Assembly (NCBI GenBank): GCA_031374935.1
Contig: JANMHB010000092.1
Span: forward strand, 37,307-101,306
Direction of reading: 5' to 3'
Length of the DNA stretch: 64,000 nt
DNA from: JACMLX01 sp031374935
Lineage (GTDB): Bacteria; Gemmatimonadota; Gemmatimonadetes; Gemmatimonadales; Gemmatimonadaceae
Shown: positions 1 to 9,413 of the stretch, piece by piece
Layout: every line of letters begins with the position of its first letter
How positions within the stretch are numbered: the first letter of the stretch is position 1
Notes under the pieces: model-generated
Database searches by the model: none
The model's input: the letters and a program-made list of their open reading frames with translations, nothing else
Told to the model about the DNA's origin: nothing
Position numbers and translations under genes: made by a program

Positions 1-3000
1 GGTGGTGCGACACAGCGGTATCGATGACATCGTCTGGCGCGAGGAACGTGACCGGTGGAGTCACGACCTGACGGATGCCGCGCTGGCGACGATACTCACC
101 GCAGCGCGCTCGGCAGGGTTGCCGGTCACATCCGAGGCCGAATTGCTGGCGTTGCCGGATGCGGCGTTCGTGCGTGCGATCTGGGCCGCGAGTGCGCCGG
201 CGCCGCTGGATGCGGACTTTCCGCTCTTCTTCATCTATACGTCGGGATCGACGGGCAAGCCGAAGGGCGTGGTGCATGTGCATGGCGGCTACACCTCGGG
301 CGTCGCGTATTCGATGCGGGTGGCGTTCGACGCACAGGCGGGCGACGTGATGTACGTGGTGGCCGACCCGGGCTGGATCACGGGGCAGAGCTACATGATC
401 TCGGCGGCGCTCACGACGCGTGTGACGAGTGTGTTCACCGAGGGCGCGCCGGTGTTTCCGCACGCCGGCCGCTTTGCCTCGATCATCGAGCGCCACAAGG
501 TGAGCATCTTCAAGGCGGGCGTGACCTTCCTGAAGGGGATCATGCAGGACGCGCAGAACGCGGAAGACGTGCGGCGCTACGATCTCTCCACGCTGCGCGT
601 GTGCACCTTCTGCGCCGAGCCGACGTCGCCCACGGTGCAGCAGTTCGGGATGGAATTGCTGGCGCCCTGGTACATCAATTCGTACTGGGCCACGGAACAT
701 GGCGGCATTGCGTGGACCCACTTCTACGGCAACGGTGACTATCCGTTGCGGGCCGACGCGCACACCTATCCCCTGCCGTGGATCGTGGGCGACGTGTGGG
801 CGGAATCGGCGCCGGACGACGTCGACGCCGAGGCGCCGCTGGCGCTGTATCATCGCAACGGCGAGTCGGGCACGGCGTTCCGGCGTGCGGCGCTGGAGGA
901 GAAGGGCGAGATCGTGATCTCGGCGCCGTATCCCTACCTGGCCCGCACGGTGTGGGGCGACAGTGAACACTTCCGGGTGGAGGGATCACGCGTGGCGCCC
1001 GAGTGGAAGGGTGACATCGGCCGCTGGACCAGCACCTACTGGTCACGCTGGAAGGGCGTCTGGGCGTACACGCAGGGCGACTTTGCGGTGCGCTACGACG
1101 ACGGGTCCTTCTCGCTGCACGGTCGCAGTGACGACGTGATCAACGTGTCGGGTCACCGCCTGGGCACGGAAGAAATCGAAGGCGCCATTCTCCGGCATCG
1201 ACAACTCGATCCAGAGTCGCCGGTCGGCAATGTGATCGTGGTCGGTGCGCCGCATCGCGAGAAGGGGCTGACGCCGCTGGCGTTCGTGAAGCCGAGTGCC
1301 GGTCGCACGCTGACGCAGGACGACAAGCGTCGCCTGGCGGAGCTGGTGCGGTTCGAGAAGGGTGCGGTGGCCGTGCCGAGCGACTTCATCGAGGTGGTGC
1401 AGTTCCCGGAGACGCGCAGCGGCAAGTATGTGCGGCGGATGGTGCGTGCACTGGTGGAGGGAACCGAGATCGGTGACATGAGCACGTTGCGCAACCCCGA
1501 ATCGGTGGCCGAGTTGGCGGCGGTGATTGCGGAGTGGCAACGGAAGCAGAAGCTCTCGGATGAGCAGCAGCTGTTCGAGCGGTATCGCTACTTCCGCGTG
1601 CAGTACAACACGCTGGCGGTCGGAGCGAAGGTCGCCACGGTGTACGTGGCCAATCCGCCTGTGAACGCGCTTAACGAGCGGGCGCTGGATGAGCTGAACA
1701 TCGTCGTCGATCATCTGGCCCGTCGGGACGATGTGAAAGCGGTGGTGTTCACGGGCGATGGCACGTCGTCGTTCGTGGCCGGTGCCGACATCCGCCAGTT
1801 CCTCGATGAGATTCACACCATCGAGCAGGCACGCGTGCTGCCGAACAACGCGCAGCTGGCGTTCCGGCAGATCGAACGGATGGGCAAGCCGTGTATTGCG
1901 GCGATCCAGGGTGTTGCGCTGGGGGGCGGCATGGAGTTCGCGCTTGCCTGTCACTACCGGATCGCGGAACCGTTCTCGCAGTTCGGGCAGCCTGAGATCC
2001 GGCTGCGGCTGTTGCCTGGATATGGCGGCACACAACGACTGCCGCGATTGCTGGCCGACCGTCGTGGCGCCGACGGGTTGCGCGATGCGCTCGAACTGCT
2101 GCTGAGCGGGCGGAACATCGATGGCACGCAGGCGCACACCATCGGGCTGGTGGATGAATTGACCGACGATGCCACCGATGTGCTGTCCTGCGCGCATGCC
2201 CGCGTGCGTGAGTGGTATCGGACGGGGGACGTGAGCGTGCTGGGCAAGGCGCACCATGGGCGTCGGGAAGAGACACTGACGTGGAACTCGGCCGGCGAAC
2301 TCGATCTGAATACCGTGTTGACGGATACGCACCTGCAGCGCATCCTGGCGCAGCTGGCGTGGGCCGGACGCGAGACGGCGGGAGCGCGCGTGCTCGATGC
2401 GGTGCGGACCGGGTGGGCGTTCGGTGTGCCCGCCGGCCTGCTGCGCGAGGCGGAGCTGTTTGCTGAAGGGGTTGTCGATCCCGACGGCGGCAAGACCGGC
2501 ATCCGGCAGTTCCTCGACAAGCAGAGCGCGCCGCTGCCGATCAAGCGGGATGGCGTGCGACTGGTGGCCGAGCAGCAGGAGTTCATCAACATACAGTTGA
2601 CGCGCGGCGAGCTGTTGCCGGTCGGCGCGCCGTTCTATCCCGGCGTGACACAGATCCCGTCGTGGCAGTTTGCGTTTGGTGTGCCGAAGGATCAGGCCAC
2701 CGGTGCCCCTGGGTTCGGACCGCCGCAGGTGGCGGAGCAGGAATTGATCGTGCCGGTGGCACAGCCGGGTGCGATGGAAGCGCTGGTGTATGTGCTGGCC
2801 TCGGAAGTGAACTTCAACGACATCTGGGCGATCACCGGCATTCCAGTGTCGAGCTTCGACAATCACGATCTGGATGTGCAGGTGACGGGATCGGGCGGGC
2901 TGGGATTGGTCGCCGCGCTGGGCAGTGACGTGAAGGCGGAAGGTCGGCTCAAGGTGGGCGACCTGGTGGCGATCTACAGCGGGCAGAGTGACCTGCTCTC

Positions 3001-4456
3001 GCCGCTGGCGGCGCGTGATCCGATGTACGCCGACTTCTCGATTCAGGGCTACGAAACCGATTTCGGCAGCCACTCGCAGTTCATCGTCACGCAGGCGCCG
3101 CAGCTGCATCCGGTGCCGGGCGACCTGACGCTGGAGCAGGCGGGGTCGTACATCCTGAACCTCGGCACGATCGTGCGTGCGCTGTTCACGACACTGCGGA
3201 TCGAAGCCGGGAAGACGATGTTCGTCGAAGGCTCGGCCACCGGCACCGGTCTCGAGGCCTTGAAGACGGCCCTCAAGACCGGTGTGCAGGTGACGGGGCT
3301 GGTGTCGAGCGCGGAGCGTGCGCGGGCGGTGCGCGCGCTTGGCGCGACGGCCACGATCGATCGCAAGGACGGGCGTTTCGCGGACCTCTTCACGGTGGTG
3401 CCCGAGGACGACAGCGGAACGCGCGCGTGGCTGGCGGCGGGCGACGGGCTGTGTGCGGAGTATCGTGCGCAGAACGGTGGTCGGCTGGCCGACTACGTGG
3501 TGTCGCATGCCGGCGAGACGGCGTTCCCGCGATCGTTCCAGCTGTTGGAGGCCGGTGGGGCGCTGACGTTCTACGGCGCGTCGAGCGGGTACCATTTCAC
3601 GTTCGTCGGCAAGACCGGCGCATCGGATCCGGAGACGATGCTGCGTCGCGCGGCGATGCGCGCTGGCGAGGCGGTGCTGGTGTACTATGGTCCGCGTTCA
3701 GCGGAGCTGGTGGACAGTGTCGGCCTCGAGATGATCGAGGCGGTGCGTGCGATGCGCGGTCGCTGTGTGGTGGCCACCACCACGGACGGCCAGCGCGAGT
3801 TCCTGCAGTCGCTCGGATTCGAGGACGCGATTGCCGGTGTGGTGTCGCTGGAGGAGATCGGGCGGCGGTCGTCGGAATTCGAGTGGCCGCGTACCATGCC
3901 GCGCCTGCCCGATGCGAAGACGGCGACGGAGACGTTCCGGCAGGCGGTGCGCGACTTCCAGGATCAGACGCTCAAACCGTTCGGCGCCGCTGTCGGCAAG
4001 CTGCTGCGGTCGCCGGACAATCCGCGCGGGGCGCCTGACGTGATCATGGAGCGTGCCGGTCACGATGCGCTGGGCGTGTCCACCTCGCTGGTGAAGCCGT
4101 TCACCGGACGAGTGGTGTACTGCGAGGAGATGGCGGGACGGCGCTATGCCTTCTACGCGCCGCAGGTCTGGACCAGGCAGCGCAAGATCCTGATGCCAAC
4201 CGCGTCGATCCTCGGCACGCATCTCACGAATGCGTTCGAAGTCACGCGGATGAACGACATGATCGCGGCCGGCCTGCTCGACATCACGCCACCGACGGTG
4301 GTGCCGTGGCACGACCTGCCAACCGCCCATCAGGCGATGTGGGAGAACAAACATGCCGGGGCCAACTACCTGGTGAATCACGCCTTGCCGGCGCTTGGGT
4401 TGCGCAGCAAGGATGCCCTGCTCGAAGCGTGGGCCGCCTCGGAGCAGACATCATGA
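1..4456 (+). CDS. pcs: Propionyl-CoA synthase, trifunctional (5'-truncated by window edge)
   Basis: Trifunctional enzyme that converts 3-hydroxypropionate to propionyl-CoA (CoA ligation, dehydration, NADPH reduction). About 1,484 residues are visible in the frame starting at base 2. The family is about 1,800 aa, so some 330 N-terminal residues lie upstream. Visible domains in order: the end of an acyl-CoA synthetase (about 1-510) with the AMP-binding loop YTSGSTGKPKG, YWATEHGG, and the catalytic-Lys motif ETRSGKYVRRM; a crotonase/enoyl-CoA hydratase domain (about 530-880) with GADIRQF and the oxyanion-hole segment ALGGGMEFALAC; and a zinc-free MDR reductase (about 900-1480) related to crotonyl-CoA carboxylase/reductase. 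The stop overlaps the start of mcr (ATGA), so the two are translationally coupled. The domain order is diagnostic; a lone acetyl-CoA synthetase or hydratase cannot explain it. Confidence 0.93.
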   Translation, partial: VVRHSGIDDIVWREERDRWSHDLTDAALATILTAARSAGLPVTSEAELLALPDAAFVRAIWAASAPAPLDADFPLFFIYTSGSTGKPKGVVHVHGGYTSGVAYSMRVAFDAQAGDVMYVVADPGWITGQSYMISAALTTRVTSVFTEGAPVFPHAGRFASIIERHKVSIFKAGVTFLKGIMQDAQNAEDVRRYDLSTLRVCTFCAEPTSPTVQQFGMELLAPWYINSYWATEHGGIAWTHFYGNGDYPLRADAHTYPLPWIVGDVWAESAPDDVDAEAPLALYHRNGESGTAFRRAALEEKGEIVISAPYPYLARTVWGDSEHFRVEGSRVAPEWKGDIGRWTSTYWSRWKGVWAYTQGDFAVRYDDGSFSLHGRSDDVINVSGHRLGTEEIEGAILRHRQLDPESPVGNVIVVGAPHREKGLTPLAFVKPSAGRTLTQDDKRRLAELVRFEKGAVAVPSDFIEVVQFPETRSGKYVRRMVRALVEGTEIGDMSTLRNPESVAELAAVIAEWQRKQKLSDEQQLFERYRYFRVQYNTLAVGAKVATVYVANPPVNALNERALDELNIVVDHLARRDDVKAVVFTGDGTSSFVAGADIRQFLDEIHTIEQARVLPNNAQLAFRQIERMGKPCIAAIQGVALGGGMEFALACHYRIAEPFSQFGQPEIRLRLLPGYGGTQRLPRLLADRRGADGLRDALELLLSGRNIDGTQAHTIGLVDELTDDATDVLSCAHARVREWYRTGDVSVLGKAHHGRREETLTWNSAGELDLNTVLTDTHLQRILAQLAWAGRETAGARVLDAVRTGWAFGVPAGLLREAELFAEGVVDPDGGKTGIRQFLDKQSAPLPIKRDGVRLVAEQQEFINIQLTRGELLPVGAPFYPGVTQIPSWQFAFGVPKDQATGAPGFGPPQVAEQELIVPVAQPGAMEALVYVLASEVNFNDIWAITGIPVSSFDNHDLDVQVTGSGGLGLVAALGSDVKAEGRLKVGDLVAIYSGQSDLLSPLAARDPMYADFSIQGYETDFGSHSQFIVTQAPQLHPVPGDLTLEQAGSYILNLGTIVRALFTTLRIEAGKTMFVEGSATGTGLEALKTALKTGVQVTGLVSSAERARAVRALGATATIDRKDGRFADLFTVVPEDDSGTRAWLAAGDGLCAEYRAQNGGRLADYVVSHAGETAFPRSFQLLEAGGALTFYGASSGYHFTFVGKTGASDPETMLRRAAMRAGEAVLVYYGPRSAELVDSVGLEMIEAVRAMRGRCVVATTTDGQREFLQSLGFEDAIAGVVSLEEIGRRSSEFEWPRTMPRLPDAKTATETFRQAVRDFQDQTLKPFGAAVGKLLRSPDNPRGAPDVIMERAGHDALGVSTSLVKPFTGRVVYCEEMAGRRYAFYAPQVWTRQRKILMPTASILGTHLTNAFEVTRMNDMIAAGLLDITPPTVVPWHDLPTAHQAMWENKHAGANYLVNHALPALGLRSKDALLEAWAASEQTS

Positions 4457-7400
4457 GTGCCGCGCCTGAAGGCACGTCGACACCGCCAGCGATCGGAGAG
4501 GGAATGGACGGCACCGCACGGGAAGGACGGTTGTTCGGCAAGGTGGCACTGGTGACCGGCGCGGCCGGCAATCTCGGCGGCCACATCGTGCGCCACTACC
4601 TGCGCGAGGGCGCGACGGTGGTGCTCACCGGTCGCGAGCGCGGGCGGGTGGACGCGGCGCGGCTGGCGGCGATCGAGGCCACCGGTGTGCCGGAGACCCA
4701 AGCGAGTGTGGTGACACTGGATGGGGCCGATCCGGCGTCGGTGCGGGCGGCGTTTGCCGCGGCGATGACCGCGCATGGCCGTATCGACGTCGTGGTCAAC
4801 AACGCCGGCTCCGCGGGTCCACGGCAGCCGCTGCGCACGGTGCCGCTGACGCGAGATGAACTCGACGCACTGCGGGCGGCGGGATCGACCGACAGCGAGA
4901 CCGTCGGTGAGGCGATGCGCAGCATCCTCGGCGTGGCGTGGCACGTGGCCAACGCCGCGGCGCGAGTGATGCAGCCTGGTGGATCGATCATCAACATCTC
5001 GACGATCTTCTCGCGCACCGAGTACTACGCCCGGTCGCCGTACGTGGTGCCCAAGGCCGCGTTGAACGCGCTCTCGCGTCAGCTGTCGTTCGAGCTGGGC
5101 CAGCGCGGGATCCGGGTGAACACCGTGTATCCGGGGCCGATCCGCTCGGAACGGATCCAGACCGTGTTCGCGGCGATGGATTCGATGCGCGGTGATGCGC
5201 CCGGAACGACCGCCACCTCGTTCACTGGTTTGATGTCGCTCACGCGCGCCGGCGAAGACCCGGCGGCGGGACGCACCTTCCCGACACCGAAGGATGTCGC
5301 CAACACCTGCGTCTTCCTCGGCAGCGAGGAGTCGGCCGCCTTCAATGGCCATGACTTCGAGGTGACGCACGGCATGTGGGTGCGCAAGGAAAGCCGTTCC
5401 GAGTTCGTGTCACGGCCGACGATGCGGACGGTGGATGGCAGTGGGCTGTCGGTGTTCGTCGCCAGTGGTGAGGCACTCGAGGACGCGCTCACCGTGGCGC
5501 GGCTGCAGGCCGAAGTGGGCGCGATGGTGCTGCTGGGGGTGCCGCGCGAAGCGGACGTGGCCGGTGTGCAGGCGTTGCTGGCACCGCAGGGATACGACGC
5601 GCAGATTCGCGTGGCGCGGTTCGATCGCGGCGTGGTCAGCACGATGGAACGTGCGCTGACGGATGGCCCAGCCGGTGGCGGCCCGATTCACGGCGCCATC
5701 ATTCTGCCCGCGTTTGGCCCGGACCGGTTCACGGGGCTCGTCTGCGAGACGCCGGATGAGGACATCGATGCCTTCATCGACAGCGAACTGACTGGTGCGA
5801 TCGCGCTGGCGCGGACACTCAGCCGGTACTGGAGTGCGCGGACCGACCTGCCGCGCAACCCGCGGTTCGTCATGATGTCGAACCGGAGTGATGGAGCGTA
5901 CAACTCCTATGCTGACATGCTGCGTGCGGCGCTCGAGTCGCTGACGCGCGTGTGGCGCGACGAAACCAAGGTCGACGTGAAGCACGGACGTCGGCAATGG
6001 ATCGAGTGGGGGAACCAGATCATCCGCTACGGCAACACCGAGCCGGAGAACATTCGCTTCGGCGCCGGCCAGGCGGCGCGGCTGATCTGCACGGATCGCC
6101 GCATTCCGCAAGTGAACCTCTACATGCCGAAGTCGATCGTGAAGGCGACGGGGGCCAAACGATCGATGGTCGGTTTCATGGAGAACCTCACGGGCCTGCA
6201 CCTGGGCAAGGTGGCGTTGATCACCGGTGGGTCGGCAGGCATCGGCGGACAGGTGGCTCGCCTGCTGGCGATGGCCGGTGCCCGCGTGATGCTGGTGGCG
6301 CGCCGCGAGAGTGAACTCGAGGTGATGCGGGCACAGATCGTCGGCGAGCTCGAAGATGTGGGCTACAGCGGTGCGGAGCGTCGGGTACGTACGATGGCCG
6401 GTGTGGATGTCGGCGATGTGGCCACGCTCAAGCTGGCCGTGGAAGGCACGCTGGCCGCGTTCGGCCGCATCGACTACCTGATCAACAACGCCGGCGTCTC
6501 CGGCGCGGAAGAGATGGTGGTGGACATGTCGCTGGACGCGTGGCGCTACACGCTCGACGCGAACCTGGTGTCGAACTATGCGTTGCTGAAGGAAGTGGTG
6601 CCGGTGATGCGCAAGCAGGGCAGCGGCTACATCCTGAACGTGTCGAGCTACTTCGGTGGCGAGAAGCATCTGGCGGTGGCGTATCCCAATCGTGCCGACT
6701 ACGCGGTGTCGAAGGCGGGCCAGCGCGCGCTGGTGGAATCGATGGCGCGCCACCTTGGGCCGGAGATCCAGATCAACGCCATCGCGCCCGGGCCGGTGGA
6801 TGGTGACCGCCTGCGCGGGCTTGGCGGAAAGCCTGGGCTGTTTCAGCGTCGTGGCCGGTTGATTCTGGAGAACCGGCGGCTGAATGCGATTCATGCGGCG
6901 GTGGTGCAGACCGTGCGCCGCGGCGTGCGCGTGGACGCGACGCTCGACCAGCTGGCGGTGAACGATGTGGCACGGCTGGCGGGGAATGCGGATCTGCCGC
7001 AGGAGCTGCGTGATCTGGCGGCACTGTGCCAGCGCGAGGCGGCGGAGGGCGCGACCTGGGGCGAGTACCTCATGACGCAGCCGATCGCCGCACAGCTGCT
7101 CGGGCGTCTGGCACTCGGCGGCATCTTCCTCGACATGCGCAATTGGCAGATACCGCCGGCGGACCGGTGGCTGAACCGGACCCCGCCGGAAGATCTGCCA
7201 TTCCTGCCGTCGGCGATGATCGCGCGTGAAGCGGAAAAGGTGCATCGTGGTGTGATGTCGCTGCTGCACCTGCGTCGCATGCCGACCGAGACCGAGGTGG
7301 CGCTGGCGACGGTGTTCTTCCTCGCCGATCGCGCCATCAGCGGCGAGACGTTCATGCCGTCGGGCGGGTTGAATCTCGAGCGATCCATCACCGAGCGTGA

Positions 7401-8157
7401 GCTGTTCGGCAGTGCCAAGCGCGAACGACTCGATCAGCTTCGTGGTCGTACCGTGTGGCTGATCGGTGAACACCTGGCGCCACACCTGGCCGAAGCGGTG
7501 CGGCAGCTGGTGGAGCTGTGTCATGTGGGCCGGGTGGTGCTGCTGACTCACACGCAGGCGGGCGCGGACGGCATCGAGGCACTGGTGCCGCGGGAACTGC
7601 GGCGTGCGCTGATCAAGATTCCGTGCGGCGACGACATCGAAGCCGGGATGAATGCTGCGCTGCAGCAGGCCGGCAAGCCGACGACCGTGGTGTCCACCCC
7701 GTTTGCACCGTTGCCGACGGCATTGTTCGACACCGCTGGCGACGTGCTCGACGCGGCGGCGTTCCGCAACCTGGTCGATGCCAACCTGACGCATCACTTC
7801 CGGGTGGCGCGGAAGGCCTCGCTGCTCGACGACGCGCAGCTGGTGCTGGTCTCGCCGGATGTGCCTGCCGGCGGGCATGTGGAGGCGTTCTCGCTGGCGA
7901 ACTTCATCAAGACGACGCTGCACGCGCTGACCGCCACCCTCGCGGTCGAGAACGAACGGCTGGTGAACGATGTGCCGGTGAACCAGATCAACCTGACGCG
8001 CCGGGTGCGCAGCGAAGAGCCACGCGACGAGGAGGAGACGCTCGAAGAGGTGCGACGGTTCGCGCGAGCGGTCCTCCTTGCGGGTGCGCCGCTGCCCGAC
8101 GCCGAGGACTCGCGCTACCGGTCGCGGATCTATCGAGGCATGGCGATCACGGTGTAG
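4453..8157 (+). CDS. mcr: Malonyl-CoA reductase, bifunctional tandem-SDR enzyme
   Basis: NADPH-dependent reduction of malonyl-CoA to malonate semialdehyde and then to 3-hydroxypropionate. At 1,234 aa it matches the roughly 1,220-aa Chloroflexus enzyme. The ATG at 4453 was chosen because it overlaps the pcs stop as ATGA; the open frame extends further upstream inside pcs. There are two short-chain dehydrogenase halves. The N-terminal half has TGAAGNLGG, NNAGSAG and Y197-x3-K201. The C-terminal half has TGGSAGIGG, NNAGVSG and Y750-x3-K754, plus a long insertion and C-terminal extension. In the characterised family the C-terminal half makes malonate semialdehyde and the N-terminal half reduces it to 3-hydroxypropionate, the substrate of the adjacent Pcs. 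Generic fused SDRs of this length are rare, and pairing with Pcs makes the call secure. Confidence 0.93.
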   Translation: MSAAPEGTSTPPAIGEGMDGTAREGRLFGKVALVTGAAGNLGGHIVRHYLREGATVVLTGRERGRVDAARLAAIEATGVPETQASVVTLDGADPASVRAAFAAAMTAHGRIDVVVNNAGSAGPRQPLRTVPLTRDELDALRAAGSTDSETVGEAMRSILGVAWHVANAAARVMQPGGSIINISTIFSRTEYYARSPYVVPKAALNALSRQLSFELGQRGIRVNTVYPGPIRSERIQTVFAAMDSMRGDAPGTTATSFTGLMSLTRAGEDPAAGRTFPTPKDVANTCVFLGSEESAAFNGHDFEVTHGMWVRKESRSEFVSRPTMRTVDGSGLSVFVASGEALEDALTVARLQAEVGAMVLLGVPREADVAGVQALLAPQGYDAQIRVARFDRGVVSTMERALTDGPAGGGPIHGAIILPAFGPDRFTGLVCETPDEDIDAFIDSELTGAIALARTLSRYWSARTDLPRNPRFVMMSNRSDGAYNSYADMLRAALESLTRVWRDETKVDVKHGRRQWIEWGNQIIRYGNTEPENIRFGAGQAARLICTDRRIPQVNLYMPKSIVKATGAKRSMVGFMENLTGLHLGKVALITGGSAGIGGQVARLLAMAGARVMLVARRESELEVMRAQIVGELEDVGYSGAERRVRTMAGVDVGDVATLKLAVEGTLAAFGRIDYLINNAGVSGAEEMVVDMSLDAWRYTLDANLVSNYALLKEVVPVMRKQGSGYILNVSSYFGGEKHLAVAYPNRADYAVSKAGQRALVESMARHLGPEIQINAIAPGPVDGDRLRGLGGKPGLFQRRGRLILENRRLNAIHAAVVQTVRRGVRVDATLDQLAVNDVARLAGNADLPQELRDLAALCQREAAEGATWGEYLMTQPIAAQLLGRLALGGIFLDMRNWQIPPADRWLNRTPPEDLPFLPSAMIAREAEKVHRGVMSLLHLRRMPTETEVALATVFFLADRAISGETFMPSGGLNLERSITERELFGSAKRERLDQLRGRTVWLIGEHLAPHLAEAVRQLVELCHVGRVVLLTHTQAGADGIEALVPRELRRALIKIPCGDDIEAGMNAALQQAGKPTTVVSTPFAPLPTALFDTAGDVLDAAAFRNLVDANLTHHFRVARKASLLDDAQLVLVSPDVPAGGHVEAFSLANFIKTTLHALTATLAVENERLVNDVPVNQINLTRRVRSEEPRDEEETLEEVRRFARAVLLAGAPLPDAEDSRYRSRIYRGMAITV

Positions 8158-8177
8158 CGATCCGCGGTGCTGCGACG

Positions 8178-8216
8178 CACACACGCCCCGGCCATGGACT
8201 GGTCGGGGCGTGTGTG
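8178..8216 (+). terminator. Rho-independent terminator after pcs-mcr
   Basis: A perfect 13-bp inverted repeat (8178-8190 with 8204-8216, starting CACACACGCCCCG) encloses a 13-nt loop and is followed by TTTC. It starts 20 bp after the mcr stop and closes the pcs-mcr operon before tesB. Confidence 0.8.
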
Positions 8217-8450
8217 TTTCTGACCGTTGCCCGTGCCGCGTCGCGCGCGCAACGGTCCGACCGGTACCCTGTGCCACTGACAGTGGCTGCCGCACGGTAC
8301 GTCCGCGTGCGAGCGTACTCGTGCACTCGTCGATCTTGTTGACGCAGCTAGCTTTCGTTTCAGGCTGGTTTGCACAGATCGCTGCGACCGACTCGGTCTG
8401 CGAATGTCGTTCGCGCAGGCGACGCTTTCACCATCACTACACGTTCCATC

Positions 8451-9317
8451 ATGTCTGGCTACGTCGACGACCTGCTGTTGCTGCTCGATCTGGAGCCGCT
8501 CGAAGTGAACATCTATCGCGGACAAAACCGCGACATCGGCACCGGTCGCGTGTTCGGCGGCCAGGTATTCGCGCAGGCGCTGGTGGCGGCGCGCCGCACC
8601 GTCGAGGGCGCGCGGGACGCGCACTCGGTGCACGGCTATTTCATTCTGCCGGGCGACCTGAAGGCGCCGATCGACGAAGTAGACGATCGGCTGCGCGATG
8701 GATCGAGCTTCACCACGCGGCGTGTCACGGCCATTCAGCATGGCCAGGCGATCTTCAACCTCTCGGCGTCGTTCCACGTGAGCGAAGACGGCATCGAACA
8801 TCAGGAACCGATGCCGACCGTTCCCGCCGCCGAGGAGCTGACCTCTGAGCTCGAGCTGATTCGTGAGATGGCGACGCGCATTCCGGAGCCGCTGCGTCCC
8901 GTGCTCACCCAGGAGCGGCCGATCGATTTCCGGCCGGTGGATCCGCTCGATCCGTTCGATCCGAAGCCGCGTCCGCCGGTGCGCCACGTCTGGTTCAAGT
9001 CCCTTGGTCCGCTGCCGGATGATCTGCTGCTGCATCAGGCGGTGCTGGCGTACGCCTCCGACCATGGACTGCTGGGCACTGCGCTGCAGCCACACGGGCT
9101 GTCGTTCCGGTCGCCTGGAATGCAACTCGCGTCGCTGGATCATGCGGTGTGGCTGCACCGCCCGTTTCGTGTGGACGAGTGGCTGCTGTATTCGATGGAC
9201 AGCCCGGTGACGGCAGGGGCGCGCGGCTTCGTGCGTGGCAACATCTTCACGCAGGATGGCACCCTGGTGGCGTCGGTGGCGCAGGAAGGGCTGATGCGAC
9301 TCCGGACGCTGCCGTAG
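8451..9317 (+). CDS. tesB: Acyl-CoA thioesterase II (TesB family)
   Basis: Double-hotdog thioesterase of 288 aa (E. coli TesB is 286) that hydrolyses acyl-CoA to free acid and CoA in the cytoplasm. The ATG at 8451 (MSGYVDDLL) was chosen by family length; the frame is open for 27 more codons upstream. The N-terminal hotdog contains RVFGGQVFAQAL and SVHGYFILPGD. The C-terminal hotdog contains LDHAVWLHRPFR with the catalytic Asp, the Ser/Thr in MDSPVTAGARG, and the Gln in VAQEGLM. It follows the mcr terminator by about 230 bp, so it is probably a separate unit. A role in releasing CoA intermediates of the neighbouring pathway is possible but only suggested by position. Confidence 0.9.
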   Translation: MSGYVDDLLLLLDLEPLEVNIYRGQNRDIGTGRVFGGQVFAQALVAARRTVEGARDAHSVHGYFILPGDLKAPIDEVDDRLRDGSSFTTRRVTAIQHGQAIFNLSASFHVSEDGIEHQEPMPTVPAAEELTSELELIREMATRIPEPLRPVLTQERPIDFRPVDPLDPFDPKPRPPVRHVWFKSLGPLPDDLLLHQAVLAYASDHGLLGTALQPHGLSFRSPGMQLASLDHAVWLHRPFRVDEWLLYSMDSPVTAGARGFVRGNIFTQDGTLVASVAQEGLMRLRTLP

Positions 9318-9413
9318 CGGCACCGCTGGCCGGCATGGCGCACCCGGTCAGTGGCTGCGGCCATCGTGTCCACGCGACAGATTTGACTCCTGAATCCTGA
9401 CCGGAGCGCTGTC

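Noticed and set aside
1043..3595. 850-codon antisense open frame opposite pcs
   Set aside because: Arg/His-rich composition with no domain resemblance; it is the mirror of a strongly supported enzyme and arises from GC-rich third positions.
5410..8295. 961-codon antisense open frame opposite mcr
   Set aside because: Same artefact of GC bias; no signal peptide, motif or ribosome site, and mcr has all catalytic residues.
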